A DNA stretch of 64,000 bases from an uncultured Opitutia bacterium (GCA_903840415.1 CAIMFY010000096.1:124001-188000), one strand, 5' to 3'; shown: positions 27,337-36,496, numbered from the stretch's first letter. Numbers and translations: made by a program. Notes: generated by a model from the sequence alone, not told the origin.

Positions 27337-27864
27337 ATGAGTGCCCCGCAGTCTGAGCAATCCCGTTGGTTCGCCGAGCAGGTGCAGCCGCACGAGGCGG
27401 CGCTGCGGGCATTTTTGATCGCTCAATTTCCGGCGCTGACCGATGTGGACGATCTCGTGCAGGAGACGTTTGCTCGCGTGCTGAAGGCGCGGGCTGCTGG
27501 GCCGGTGGAATCGCCGCGCGGACTGCTGTTTGCCGCGGCTCGCAACCTCGCGCTCGACGCGTTGCGCCGCCGGCAGATCGTGGCCTTCGAGCCGATGGCG
27601 GAAAATCCCGATTCGGCCGTCTACATAGACGTGATCGATGTCGCCGAAACTGTCAGCAAACGCCAGGAGCTTGAGCTCCTGACGGAAGCGATCCAGGGGC
27701 TGCCCGACCGGTGCCGTCAGGTGTTTACACTGCGCGCGGTTTACGGCCTGTCGCAGCGCGCGATTGCGGAAAAACTGGAAATCTCGGAAAACACGGTGGA
27801 AAAACAATTGAGCAAAGGCCTGCGGCGCTGCGGCGAATTTTTCGCGCAGCGCGGACTGCCGTGA
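27337..27864 (+). CDS. ECF sigma factor, FecI-like
   Basis: A 175-residue extracytoplasmic-function sigma factor. Region 2 (about 20-85) has 'LRAFLIAQFPALTDVDDLVQ' followed by 'ETFARVLKA' and 'RGLLFAAARNLALDALRRR', the core- and -10-binding part. Region 4 (about 110-165) has 'LPDRCRQVFTLRAVYGLSQR' and 'ISENTVEKQLSKGLRRC', typical of the FecI group. It is followed at once by a FecR gene and two TonB-dependent receptors, so it very likely controls their transcription. The start codon at 27337 is the first in the frame and gives normal length. Confidence 0.93.
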   Translation: MSAPQSEQSRWFAEQVQPHEAALRAFLIAQFPALTDVDDLVQETFARVLKARAAGPVESPRGLLFAAARNLALDALRRRQIVAFEPMAENPDSAVYIDVIDVAETVSKRQELELLTEAIQGLPDRCRQVFTLRAVYGLSQRAIAEKLEISENTVEKQLSKGLRRCGEFFAQRGLP

Positions 27865-27875
27865 GACCCGCATCG

Positions 27876-28907
27876 ATGAACTTGGGCAATTTCAACTTCC
27901 AGGCAAAACTCGACGCCGAAGCCGCCGATTGGGTGGTGCGGCGCGATCGCGGCCTAACGCCGAGCGAGCAGGATGCCTACTTGCAGTGGTTGCGCGAAGA
28001 CGAACGGCGGCCGTCGGCCGTCGCGCAAGCCGAGGCCAATCTGCGTCGCGTGCTCCAGCTTTCCGCGTGGCGTCACGAACACAGCGCCGAGCCGAATCCC
28101 GATTTGCTCGCGCGCCCCCGGCGGTTGCACCCGTGGCGCTGGGTCGCGCTGGCGGCCGCGGCCAGCGTGGCGATCGGTCTCGGCGTGTGGTGGCGCGCCC
28201 CCGCGCCGCGTAGTTCGGCGATTGCGGTGAAGAAAAATTATTTGCGCGTGAACGAACAAATTGCGCTGCCCGATGGATCGCGGGCGGAGTTGCGCGATGG
28301 TTCGACGCTCGATGTGCGCTACTCCGCCAGTGAACGGCGGGTGAGGCTGACGGGTGGCGAGGCCCAGTTTTCCGTGATGAAAGATCCGGCGAAACCCTTT
28401 GTCGTCGAGGCCGGTGGCGTGGCGGTGCGGGCAGTCGGGACGGTGTTCGATGTGCGGCTCGGCGGCTCCGCAGTTGAGGTGCTGGTGACGGAAGGCAAAG
28501 TGCGCGTCGGTCAGGCGGCGACTGAAGCCGGCAGGATTTTTCGATCGCTCGGGCCGGAAAGTGAGCAGCCCACGGTGGCGGCGGGCGAACGCGCTGTCGT
28601 TTTGCGCACCGAAGGGGAGGCGGCGCCGGTTATTGCGGGCCTATCCTCCGATGAAATCCGGAGTGAACTCGCGTGGCAGGCGCCGCGCCTGAAGTTCGAC
28701 GAGACGCCGCTGACGGAAGCCATCGGCGAGTTCAACCGCCGCAACCGCCATCAGCTCGTGCTCGGCGACGCTGAGGTCGGTGCGAAAACGATCGGTGGCA
28801 CGTTCAATCCCGACAATGTCGAGGCGTTCGTGCGGCTGCTGCCGGCGCTCGGCGTGCGCGCCGAAGCGCATGGCGAATACGAGACCGTCTTGCGGAGTGG
28901 CCGCTAG
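27876..28907 (+). CDS. FecR-family sigma regulator
   Basis: A 343-residue single-pass membrane regulator. The cytoplasmic N-terminal domain (about 8-60, DUF4880: 'EAADWVVRRDRGLTPSEQ', 'QWLREDERR') binds the sigma factor. One TM segment lies at about 88-107 ('WVALAAAASVAIGLGVWW'). The periplasmic FecR domain follows ('LPDGSRAELRDGSTLDVRY', 'AVGTVFDVRL'), and the C-terminal 70 residues resemble an STN-like domain that would contact a receptor. An in-frame GTG at 27861 overlaps the sigma stop codon and is an alternative start. It should relay a receptor signal across the membrane to the FecI-like sigma. Confidence 0.92.
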   Translation: MNLGNFNFQAKLDAEAADWVVRRDRGLTPSEQDAYLQWLREDERRPSAVAQAEANLRRVLQLSAWRHEHSAEPNPDLLARPRRLHPWRWVALAAAASVAIGLGVWWRAPAPRSSAIAVKKNYLRVNEQIALPDGSRAELRDGSTLDVRYSASERRVRLTGGEAQFSVMKDPAKPFVVEAGGVAVRAVGTVFDVRLGGSAVEVLVTEGKVRVGQAATEAGRIFRSLGPESEQPTVAAGERAVVLRTEGEAAPVIAGLSSDEIRSELAWQAPRLKFDETPLTEAIGEFNRRNRHQLVLGDAEVGAKTIGGTFNPDNVEAFVRLLPALGVRAEAHGEYETVLRSGR

Positions 28908-28959
28908 GCGTCACGTCCGCTGAAAATATTTGGGCAAGGAGGCACGGAAAGTTTCTGGT

Positions 28960-29002
28960 GGTTCGTCTTCCTAACGAACCGGCCGTTCTGACTCTCGGCC
29001 GG
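28960..29002. promoter_or_regulatory. Two adjacent inverted repeats in the leader of the first TonB receptor gene
   Basis: GGTTCG (28960-28965) pairs with CGAACC (28975-28980), and CCGGCCG (28979-28985) pairs with CGGCCGG (28996-29002). The two repeats overlap by two bases, so in RNA the hairpins would compete or stack. They end 17 bases before the receptor start codon. They could form a leader structure that blocks or exposes the start, or act as a stem without T-run that attenuates fecR readthrough. Confidence 0.4.
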
Positions 29003-29019
29003 ATAACCCCCAATAGCCC

Positions 29020-31278
29020 ATGAAAAACCTGATTGCTCGTGTCCTTTCGCGTGCGCTGCTCGGCGGCGCGTTGTTGCTCCCGCTGGCTCCGTTCCTCTCC
29101 GCCCAAACCGCGCCGGAAAAGAAACCGGCCGAGCCCGATACCATCGTCACGCTCGAAGAATTTAAAGTTAGCACAAGTGTCGGCACCTACGCTGAAACCA
29201 TGTCCACCTCGGCCGGAAAAATCCCGATCGATATGAAAGATATGCCGGCCACCATCCAGGTGCTCAATGCCAGCTTCATCGGCGACAAGCTCGCGGCCTC
29301 GCTTGACGATCTTTATCCTTACGTCGTCGGCATGACGCGCGAGAGCCCGGCGGCCGCCGGCTTCACGCTGCGTGGCTACACGAACAGCGCCACGAACACG
29401 ATGATCAACAACCTCGAGACCGACGGCTTGCCGGGCGGCGCCTCGCGTTTCGGCTCGCCGACGACGGCCAACGTCGAGCGCGTCGAAGTCCTCAAGGGCC
29501 CGAGTTCCGTGCTCAACGGCGCGATGAATCCCGGCGGTCTCATCAACATCGTCACCAAGCAACCCTCGGCGAAGGCCGGCAACACGTTCTTCGGTTCGGT
29601 GGGGGCCTACGCCGGAAGCCAGGGCAAGAACGGCACGGGCTTTTCCGGCTCCCTGGACAGCACCGGGCCGATCGATGCAGAAAAGCACTGGCTGTATCGC
29701 TTCATCACCGCCTACGACGATGTGCCCGCCTGGCGGCAGTATGATTGGGCGAGGAATTATTATTTTTTCCCATCGCTGACCTATCGCTTGGACAAGAACA
29801 CCGAAGCGACCTTGAAGCTGGAACTTCACCGGGAAGCCCGGTTCGGCGTGCAGGATCAGTCACTCGTGGCCCCGGGCAACCTCGCCGCCAACGTGCCGAC
29901 CGACCACTCGATCGTTTATCAGGATTCCAACAATTCGTCCTATGATCGCGGCGACGTCTACAATCTCGTGCTCAGCCACCGCTTCGACAATCAGTGGACC
30001 ACGAAATTCAATTTCCGCGACGTGCAGCACGTCGACGGCCGGCGACTCCTTGAAAATCAAGCCATCAATGTCGCCACGCCCATCGAGAACAGCACGATCA
30101 AGGAGCGCCTGCGCGACACGTGGAATCGGCGTCGCTACACCTATGGCGATTGGAACATCTATGGCGATGTGGGCCCGGACACCTTCAAACAGACGATGCT
30201 GTTCGGTCTCAGCGGCGGGTTCGAGACGCATAATTTCACCCGCTGGCTGTTTCAGAATCCGACCGGCCCAGCCATCAGCGTTTACAACCCCGTCCACAAT
30301 CTGACGACCTATCCGGTGATCAATGCCAGCACGGGCACCGGGCCGACGCAGATCGGTGTCTCCAAGTATTATAACTACGGCGCCTACTTTTCCGACCAGA
30401 TCAAGATCTGCAAGCAGTGGCGGGCTTCGGTCGGCGTGCATACCGAGAAATACGACACGCAATACACCGATTTTGCGGTCCTTCTCGCCACCGGAAAAGT
30501 CGTTAATCCGGGACAAACCGGCCATCCCAAGTCCACCGTGCCGTCCCTCGGTCTGGTTTATGAAGCGAACGATAACATCTCGTTCTATGCGAGCTATGCG
30601 GAGTCGTTCAAACCGACCCCGCCGCAGGGTGTGGCCATCGGCGCCCCGTCACCCGCGCCGGAAATGTCGAACCAGAAAGAGCTCGGCATGAAAACTGATT
30701 TCCTCAATCGCAAGCTCGGCGTCACGCTGTCCGTTTATGAGATCGTGCGGAAAGACGTCATTGAAGCGGTTCCCAACGCCTACGACCCCGTCACCGGCAT
30801 TCAAATCTACCGCGCGCTGTCCAACAAGAGCCAGGGCGTCGAGTTGTCCGTGAACTACCAGCCGGTGCCCCACTGGCAGACGCAGATCGGATTTAGCGAC
30901 AACAATGCCCGCATCACCCAGTCCGTGAACCCCAATCTCGTCAACGCCGAGTTGGCCAATGCGCCCCGCATCAGTGGCAACTTCTGGACGCGCTACAATA
31001 TCCCCGACGGTGCGCTCCGTGGATTTGGCATCGGTTTTGGCCTGATCCACACGGGCGAACAAAATCTGCTCGTCGACAACCGGCCCGGCTTGGGGCTCAC
31101 CCTGCCGGCCGTCACGCGGGCGGATCTGGCCTTCTATTACAAGTTCAAGCATTACGATTACGCCATCAACATCAACAACGTCACCGATAAGTCGTATCTC
31201 GCCGGCGGCGACGCGCCCACCGATATCGTGCCCGGCTCGCCGCGCAAGATCACCATGTCGGTGCGGTTCCCGTTCTGA
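29020..31278 (+). CDS. TonB-dependent siderophore-type receptor
   Basis: A 752-residue outer-membrane receptor. A signal peptide covers about 1-28. It is followed by a short linker with 'EEFKVSTSVGTYAET', then the plug ('DMPATIQVLNASFIGD', 'GFTLRGYTNSATNT', 'NVERVEVLKGPSSVLNG', 'NPGGLINIVTKQP') and a 22-strand barrel that ends in '...KITMSVRFPF' with the terminal Phe needed for barrel assembly. Motifs are of the TonB-siderophore receptor group (FhuA/FpvA-like plug). No STN domain is present, unlike in the next gene. Placed after FecI/FecR, it is probably iron-chelate related. A strong terminator follows it. Confidence 0.93.
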   Translation: MKNLIARVLSRALLGGALLLPLAPFLSAQTAPEKKPAEPDTIVTLEEFKVSTSVGTYAETMSTSAGKIPIDMKDMPATIQVLNASFIGDKLAASLDDLYPYVVGMTRESPAAAGFTLRGYTNSATNTMINNLETDGLPGGASRFGSPTTANVERVEVLKGPSSVLNGAMNPGGLINIVTKQPSAKAGNTFFGSVGAYAGSQGKNGTGFSGSLDSTGPIDAEKHWLYRFITAYDDVPAWRQYDWARNYYFFPSLTYRLDKNTEATLKLELHREARFGVQDQSLVAPGNLAANVPTDHSIVYQDSNNSSYDRGDVYNLVLSHRFDNQWTTKFNFRDVQHVDGRRLLENQAINVATPIENSTIKERLRDTWNRRRYTYGDWNIYGDVGPDTFKQTMLFGLSGGFETHNFTRWLFQNPTGPAISVYNPVHNLTTYPVINASTGTGPTQIGVSKYYNYGAYFSDQIKICKQWRASVGVHTEKYDTQYTDFAVLLATGKVVNPGQTGHPKSTVPSLGLVYEANDNISFYASYAESFKPTPPQGVAIGAPSPAPEMSNQKELGMKTDFLNRKLGVTLSVYEIVRKDVIEAVPNAYDPVTGIQIYRALSNKSQGVELSVNYQPVPHWQTQIGFSDNNARITQSVNPNLVNAELANAPRISGNFWTRYNIPDGALRGFGIGFGLIHTGEQNLLVDNRPGLGLTLPAVTRADLAFYYKFKHYDYAININNVTDKSYLAGGDAPTDIVPGSPRKITMSVRFPF

Positions 31279-31308
31279 TTCGCGGGTGTTAGCCAATATT
31301 TTCAGCCA

Positions 31309-31342
31309 GTCGTCCCGCCGCAAGGCGGGGCGACTTTTTTTT
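31309..31342 (+). terminator. Rho-independent terminator after the first TonB receptor gene
   Basis: GTCGTCCCGCC (31309-31319) pairs with GGCGGGGCGAC (31324-31334) through an 11-base-pair stem with one G-T pair and a GCAA tetraloop, followed by eight T residues (31335-31342). This separates the first receptor gene from the second, which therefore probably has its own promoter in the next 75 bases. Confidence 0.92.
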
Positions 31343-31415
31343 GACGTTGCGCCACGGGTCCGAACGCTCGTCATCTTGCGGCCGCCGACTCGTCCGGCGT
31401 TTCCATACCAACCCC

Positions 31416-33953
31416 ATGACGATGGCCCTGTTCCGTGTCATCACGCGTGCTTTCGCGGTGGCCGCGCTGCTGCTCCCGCTGGCGGAGCGTGCCGCGATTG
31501 TGCCGAGACAGTTCTGCGAACTGCCGGCCGGTGAGGCCCCAACGACCCTGCGGGTCTTTTCCGATCGATTTGGCACGGAGGTGCTGTTCGCAACCGAAGT
31601 GGTGCGCGGCGTGCATACTCAGGCAGTGCGTGGTGACTTTACGGCGCGCGAGGCGCTCGACCGCATGCTGGCCGGCACCGATCTTGTCGCGGTCGCTGAT
31701 GAGCGTAGCGGCGCACTCGCCATCAGTCTCCGACGTAAATCCCCACTGGAAAATTCTCAGGCGCAAAAACGCGAACTCGCCTCTGGGGCCGCGTTATCTG
31801 GTGCCGACCGATTTGTGCAGCTCGAAGAATTTAAGGTCAGCACCACCCTCGGCACCTACGGGGAGACGACCACTTCCGCTGGCAGCAAGACCCCGATGAA
31901 TATGCGCGATCTGCCCGCCACCGTGCAGGTGCTCAATTCGGCGTTCATCGAGGACAAACGCGCCCAGTCGCTCGAAGATCTTTATCCCTATGTGGTCGGC
32001 ATGACGCGCGAAAGCACGGCGGCGCTCGGTTTCACCCTGCGCGGCTTCAGCAACAATCTCACGAACACACTCCTCAACAATGTGCAGACTGACGGACTGC
32101 CCGGCCTCGCTTCGCGGTTCGGCTCGCCTACCACCGCCAACGTCGAACGTGTCGAGGTGATCAAGGGCCCGATTTCGGTGCTCTATGGTTCGATGAATCC
32201 GGGCGGCATTATCAACGTGGTTACGAAACAACCGCTAGCCCGCAGCAGTCGCAATTTCTACGCCACCCTGGCGAGCTTTGCCGGCCAGAACAGCGGCCTC
32301 GGCGACAATGTGAGTTTTACGGCGACGCTCGACACGACTGGTCCGCTCGACGCTGGCAAACATTGGCTCTACCGCTTGATCGCCGCCTACGAGGATGAAA
32401 GCGGGTTCCGGCAATTCTCCTGGGCCAAGAATTATCATCTCTTTCCGTCGCTCACCTACCGCCTCGACCAGAACACCGAGGTGACCGTGAAAGTTGAAAT
32501 CATCCAGCAGCACCGCTTTTCCGATCAATATCTCGTCGCTCCATTCCGGTTAATCCAAAACGTCGCGCGATACGACGTCACCTATCAGGATCGCCGCAAT
32601 ACGGAATACGATCGCGGCGACATCTACGCGGTGCTCTTCAAACACCGCTTTGAAAACCGGTGGACGTTGAAGGCTAATCTTCGCGATGTGCAGCACGTCG
32701 ATGGCCGCGATCCCCTCGAAAATCGTTCCATTACCAACGCCACGCCTGTGGCCGACAGCCTTGTGATCCAGCGCTATCGCGACACGTGGAACCGGCGCCG
32801 TTACACCTACTACGATGTGAACTTCTATGGCGAGGTCGGCCCCGAGTGGTTCCAGCACACGCTGCTCCTCGGCCACAACGGCGGTTATGAGACGCACGAT
32901 TTCATGCGCTGGATCTTCGCGACGCTGCCTGGAGGCGTGAGCGTTTACGATCCGGTGCATGATACGCGGCCGTTTCCCTATGTGGTTTACGACCCGGCCG
33001 TCGGCCCGTCGCAGAATGCCATCTCGAAATACTACAACTTTGGTTATTACGTCTCCGATCAGATCAAACTCGGAAAAAATCTCCGCGCCTCGGCTGGCCT
33101 CCACTTCGAGACTTACGACATGACGTATCTCGACACGGCCCCAGTCACGAATTCGCGGTTTGCCCTGACGTCGCGCTCCACGGTTCCGTCGGTGGGCCTC
33201 GTTTACCAACCGCACGAATGGCTCTCGCTTTACGCCAGTTACACGGAGTCGTTCAAGCCGTCGCCGCCGCAGAACGTGGACGAAAACAACCACGGATTCT
33301 CGCCGGAGATCGCGAAGCAGGTGGAAGTCGGCGCGAAGACGGAGTTCCTCGCCGGCAGACTTGGTGTGCTGCTCTCGCTCTACGATCTCCGGCGTCAAAA
33401 TGTTTCCGAAACGGTCCCGCTCGCGTTCCTCCCCAACAACGTCCAAATCTACCGCCTCATCGGCCGGCAGCAGAGCCAGGGCGTGGAGTTGTCCATCAAT
33501 TGCCAACCGCTGCCCCATTTTCAGCTTCAGATCGGTTACACTTACGACGACGCGCGCACGACCGCATCCGTTGATCCCGCACTGATCAACGCCAAGGTCG
33601 CCAACGCACCGCGCCAAAGTGCGAATTTCTGGGCACGCTACAATTTTCCTGAAGGATCGTGGCGCGGGTTCGGCGTTGGCTTCGGCCTGATTTACGTCGG
33701 CTCGCGTAACGGCCTGTTGCCCGCGACTCCCAAGGCCACCGACACGTTTCCGTATCTCTCGCTGCGCACGATGCCGATTCCGTCGAACACCCGCGCCGAT
33801 GTTGCGTGCTACTACCGCTGGCGCCGTTACGATTTTGCCATCAACGTCACCAACGTCACTGACCTCCGCTACATCGCGAGCGCCGATTCAGAGATCGATG
33901 TGGTGCCCGGCGCACCGCGTAAAATTTCCGCCTCGTTGCACTATATTTTCTGA
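31416..33953 (+). CDS. TonB-dependent receptor with N-terminal STN signalling domain
   Basis: An 845-residue receptor paralogous to the previous gene product. It carries a signal peptide (about 1-28), then an STN domain at about 30-100 ('PTTLRVFSDRFGTEVLFATE', 'REALDRMLAGTDLVAV' seen as 'EALDRMLAGTDL'), which in known systems contacts FecR and starts surface signalling. The linker 'EEFKVSTTLGTYGE', plug ('NVERVEVIKGPISVLYG', 'NPGGIINVVTKQP') and barrel follow, ending in Phe ('SASLHYIF'). Upstream in-frame codons to 31341 would fall on the terminator, so ATG 31416 was chosen; ATG 31422 is nearly as good. This receptor is the likely input for the FecIR pair 3.5 kb upstream. Confidence 0.93.
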   Translation: MTMALFRVITRAFAVAALLLPLAERAAIVPRQFCELPAGEAPTTLRVFSDRFGTEVLFATEVVRGVHTQAVRGDFTAREALDRMLAGTDLVAVADERSGALAISLRRKSPLENSQAQKRELASGAALSGADRFVQLEEFKVSTTLGTYGETTTSAGSKTPMNMRDLPATVQVLNSAFIEDKRAQSLEDLYPYVVGMTRESTAALGFTLRGFSNNLTNTLLNNVQTDGLPGLASRFGSPTTANVERVEVIKGPISVLYGSMNPGGIINVVTKQPLARSSRNFYATLASFAGQNSGLGDNVSFTATLDTTGPLDAGKHWLYRLIAAYEDESGFRQFSWAKNYHLFPSLTYRLDQNTEVTVKVEIIQQHRFSDQYLVAPFRLIQNVARYDVTYQDRRNTEYDRGDIYAVLFKHRFENRWTLKANLRDVQHVDGRDPLENRSITNATPVADSLVIQRYRDTWNRRRYTYYDVNFYGEVGPEWFQHTLLLGHNGGYETHDFMRWIFATLPGGVSVYDPVHDTRPFPYVVYDPAVGPSQNAISKYYNFGYYVSDQIKLGKNLRASAGLHFETYDMTYLDTAPVTNSRFALTSRSTVPSVGLVYQPHEWLSLYASYTESFKPSPPQNVDENNHGFSPEIAKQVEVGAKTEFLAGRLGVLLSLYDLRRQNVSETVPLAFLPNNVQIYRLIGRQQSQGVELSINCQPLPHFQLQIGYTYDDARTTASVDPALINAKVANAPRQSANFWARYNFPEGSWRGFGVGFGLIYVGSRNGLLPATPKATDTFPYLSLRTMPIPSNTRADVACYYRWRRYDFAINVTNVTDLRYIASADSEIDVVPGAPRKISASLHYIF

Positions 33954-34054
33954 TCAGGATCGAACCGCCTGCCGCAGCGAACCTGACGCTGACCTCGAGG
34001 AAAACACGGTGGGCCGCCCCAGTAAGGTCGCGCGGGGCTGCGTCGGCTTCGTCA

Positions 34055-34930
34055 TCAGGCCGATGGCTGCAATGCGGGATACGTGAATGCGAGGAAATGC
34101 GCGGTGTTGAGCGCGAAGTGGGTGAGGATGCTCGCTTCTATTCGTTGCGTGCGCTGATACACCCAGCCATATCCAAGCCCGGCCACGGTCGCCAGCGCCA
34201 CGTAGGCGGCTCCACCCGCAGCGTGCGCGAGTCCGAACAACCCAGCTGCCACTCCCAGCGCGAGCCACGTGCCCCATGACCACCGTCGCCAGAGGTGTTG
34301 CAACTGCGCCTGGATGAAGCCGCGAAAAAGCGCCTCTTCCGCCAGGCAGGTGAAGCAGAGGTTAACCCACAGCCAGAGCCAGATGACCGGCGGAAATTTT
34401 AATTCGAACCGCACATAGCCCATCGCAAGCGACAGCACAAAAATGACCGCGATCACGCACCCCGCCCGCGGCGCGGCGGTGGCGAGCATCGCCCGCCATT
34501 CCGCGACGTGTGCCAAGCGCGAATGGCACCAGCCGAGGATGAAGAGGCCGACGAGCGTCTTGTCGTAATTGAGATAGAGTGTGAACGGAATCGCGTCGGC
34601 GCTGAACCGGACGGCTGAAATCACCCGAGGATTATTGAATCCGGGCAGACGGTGAAGCATCAGGCCGGCTGCGAGGGCAAGTAGGGCAGCACCCGCCGCG
34701 ATGCGTTGCCAGCGCTGGACCGGAGGATGGGCGAACCAAAACGTGGTCCCAACGAGCGCGGCAATCCATCCGAGTCCGATCGGTTGCACGATGCCGCTGG
34801 CGAGCGCCGTGACCAAAGAACCGATCCAAGGCAGCAACCAGAAGTTTCGGCGCGCCACCGAAACGCGGTCGCCCGCTCCGAGCCACAACGCGAGGACCGC
34901 GAGCGTGAGCAAGGTGAAGGTGGGAACCAT
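34055..34930 (-). CDS. CPBP-family intramembrane metalloprotease (CAAX protease-like)
   Basis: A 291-residue polytopic membrane protein with about eight hydrophobic segments. The ABI/CPBP motifs are present in the C-terminal half: 'EEALFRGFIQAQL' (paired glutamates and Arg) and later 'FGLAHAAGG' and 'THFALNTAHFLAF', which supply the His and Asn residues of the Rce1-type active site. Known members process prenylated proteins in eukaryotes or act in peptide-bacteriocin immunity and protein maturation in bacteria; the substrate here is unknown. It converges with the second TonB receptor gene and diverges from the signalling operon. Confidence 0.88.
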   Translation of the reverse strand: MVPTFTLLTLAVLALWLGAGDRVSVARRNFWLLPWIGSLVTALASGIVQPIGLGWIAALVGTTFWFAHPPVQRWQRIAAGAALLALAAGLMLHRLPGFNNPRVISAVRFSADAIPFTLYLNYDKTLVGLFILGWCHSRLAHVAEWRAMLATAAPRAGCVIAVIFVLSLAMGYVRFELKFPPVIWLWLWVNLCFTCLAEEALFRGFIQAQLQHLWRRWSWGTWLALGVAAGLFGLAHAAGGAAYVALATVAGLGYGWVYQRTQRIEASILTHFALNTAHFLAFTYPALQPSA

Positions 34931-35144
34931 CGCTCCACGCTACGAGGGCCCGTCGAGATTTTGCCACTCCGTTCTGCGGGGCGCCGAGATCGTCTTATAC
35001 CGCGCGAGGATCGCCGTTTGCGAAGAGCGGGTTCCGCGGCGCAAAAAAATCTCCTCAAGCGGAACCGCGATAGAGCCGATGTTATGACATGTGCAACAGC
35101 ATCTGCGCATTCTGCTCGGGTTTGCTGGATGCGATTAGCATCGT
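34931..35144. promoter_or_regulatory. Divergent promoter region of the protease gene and the signalling operon
   Basis: A 214-base gap between divergent starts, with no supported coding frame. It must hold the main promoter for the 18.7-kb operon that begins at 35145. A short dyad lies at 35128-35142 next to the XRE start codon. No -35/-10 pair was assigned with confidence. Confidence 0.5.
35128..35142. promoter_or_regulatory. Dyad adjacent to the XRE start codon
   Basis: GATGCGATTAGCATC is a perfect 5-base inverted repeat with a 5-base centre, ending two bases before the XRE start codon at 35145. It occupies the place where a ribosome-binding site would be expected, and no such site is visible. 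It could be the XRE protein's own operator, or a hairpin that controls translation. Confidence 0.35.
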
Positions 35145-35375
35145 ATGAACCTTCAAGAGCCCAATTTTTCACGAGTCTTGTCCAATGTGCGGCAACAGCT
35201 CGCTATGAGCCAAGAGGACTTGGCGCGGCAACTCGGGGTCAGCTACGCGACGGTCAACCGCTGGGAAAACGGGCATTCCCGGCCCTCGAAACTCGCAGTC
35301 GCCCAACTCAGCGCCTTCTGCGATCGGATGATCGCGCAGGGCAAGCTCGTCTTAGCGGAGGAATCGCGGACATGA
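35145..35375 (+). CDS. XRE-family helix-turn-helix regulator, first gene of the signalling operon
   Basis: A 76-residue protein that is almost wholly a Cro/C1-type HTH (about 10-65): 'LSNVRQQLAMSQEDLARQLG' and 'VSYATVNRWENGHSRPSKLA', with the typical recognition helix 'YATVNRWENG'. No sensor or dimerisation domain is attached. Its stop codon overlaps the start of the phosphatase gene by four bases (ATGA), so it is made with the partner-switching proteins and may autoregulate the operon. Such small XRE genes before response-regulator genes could act as local repressors or as adaptors; which applies is unknown. Confidence 0.88.
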   Translation: MNLQEPNFSRVLSNVRQQLAMSQEDLARQLGVSYATVNRWENGHSRPSKLAVAQLSAFCDRMIAQGKLVLAEESRT

Positions 35376-36496
35376 AGACGAGCGGCGAGCGGCAATTGCC
35401 CCCCATGGTCCTCGTGGTGGAAGATGATCCGACCACGCGGCGGACGTTGCAGGGTCTGCTTGCGGGCGCGGGCTTTCGGACGGCGACGGCGGAAACTCAG
35501 GCGGGTGCCTGGCCCGAGATTCGGGCGCAGCGTCCGGACCTGATGCTTCTGGATGTAAACTTGCCGGATGGAAATGGCTTCGAGATTTGCCAGAGGCTGC
35601 AAAAGGAACCCGGGCTGGGGCAGATCCCAGTTTTGTTTATTTCCGCCAACGATGAGTTGGCGGCGAAAGTGCGGGGCTTCGAAGTCGGTGGAGTCGATTA
35701 TATTTCCAAGCCGCTTGCCGGCGCCGAAGTGCTGGCTCGAGTCGGCACGCACCTGCGGGTCAAGCGCGCTTACGAGGCGCTCGTGGAATTGCAGGCGGAG
35801 CGCATGGAACGGCTGGCGAGCGCCCAAAAAAATACCATGCCGCAGCCGGCGGATCTGCCGGAGGCCAAGTTCACCGTCGCGATCCGACAGAAACTTCAGG
35901 CGGGCGGCGATTTTTACGACGTCATTCCTTCCGGCGAAAACAGTGTCGATTATATGGTGGCGGATGCCAGCGGCCACGACTTGGGCGCTTCCTACTGGAC
36001 CGCGGCGCTCAAGGCGCTGGTGTCGGAATACGCCAATCCGCTCAACTCTCCGGCCGACGTGCTGCGCGCGCTCAACAACGCGCTGCTGCGCATCCTGCCC
36101 GCCGGCGCGTTTTTCACGGTCATCTACGCCCGGCTGAATCGCCGGAGCCATCGCCTCAGCATCGCCAACGCCGGGCATCCGCCCGCGATCGTCACGCTCG
36201 CGCGCGGCGACGAAGTCATCGTCGTTCAGCAGGAGGGCGATGTGGTTGGCGCATTTTCCGACGCCGTTTTCGGAGTCACGGAAATGAAGCTGAATCAGGG
36301 TGACCGACTGTTCCTTTATTCTGACGGGCTCGTGGAGACGGGTGGTTCGGCCGCTGCCGGCGTGCGGCGTCTGGCGGACGCGTGCCGGGCCGGCTCCGCC
36401 GGGCCGCTCGCCGAGTTGGTGCCGTCGCTCGTGAACGAGATCGCAGCCGGTCACGATGCCTCGGACGATGTGGTGCTACTGGGAGTGGACGCATGA
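35372..36496 (+). CDS. Response regulator with SpoIIE/PP2C-type phosphatase output (RsbU/HsbR-like)
   Basis: A 374-residue receiver-phosphatase. The receiver (about 12-128) has 'VVEDDP' (E17, D18, D19), phosphoacceptor Asp61 in 'LLDVNLPDG' and Lys113 in 'YISKP'. A short coiled linker (130-155) leads to the SpoIIE-type PP2C domain (165-374) with metal ligands in 'GGDFYD' (178-183), 'DASGHD' (198-203) and the terminal 'DASDDVVLLGV'. In known partner-switching systems this enzyme dephosphorylates a STAS antagonist. The anti-sigma kinase and STAS genes follow immediately, each with overlapping or near-overlapping codons, so the module is complete. The receiver should be controlled by CheA or by the hybrid kinase of the same operon. 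Confidence 0.93.
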   Translation: MKTSGERQLPPMVLVVEDDPTTRRTLQGLLAGAGFRTATAETQAGAWPEIRAQRPDLMLLDVNLPDGNGFEICQRLQKEPGLGQIPVLFISANDELAAKVRGFEVGGVDYISKPLAGAEVLARVGTHLRVKRAYEALVELQAERMERLASAQKNTMPQPADLPEAKFTVAIRQKLQAGGDFYDVIPSGENSVDYMVADASGHDLGASYWTAALKALVSEYANPLNSPADVLRALNNALLRILPAGAFFTVIYARLNRRSHRLSIANAGHPPAIVTLARGDEVIVVQQEGDVVGAFSDAVFGVTEMKLNQGDRLFLYSDGLVETGGSAAAGVRRLADACRAGSAGPLAELVPSLVNEIAAGHDASDDVVLLGVDA

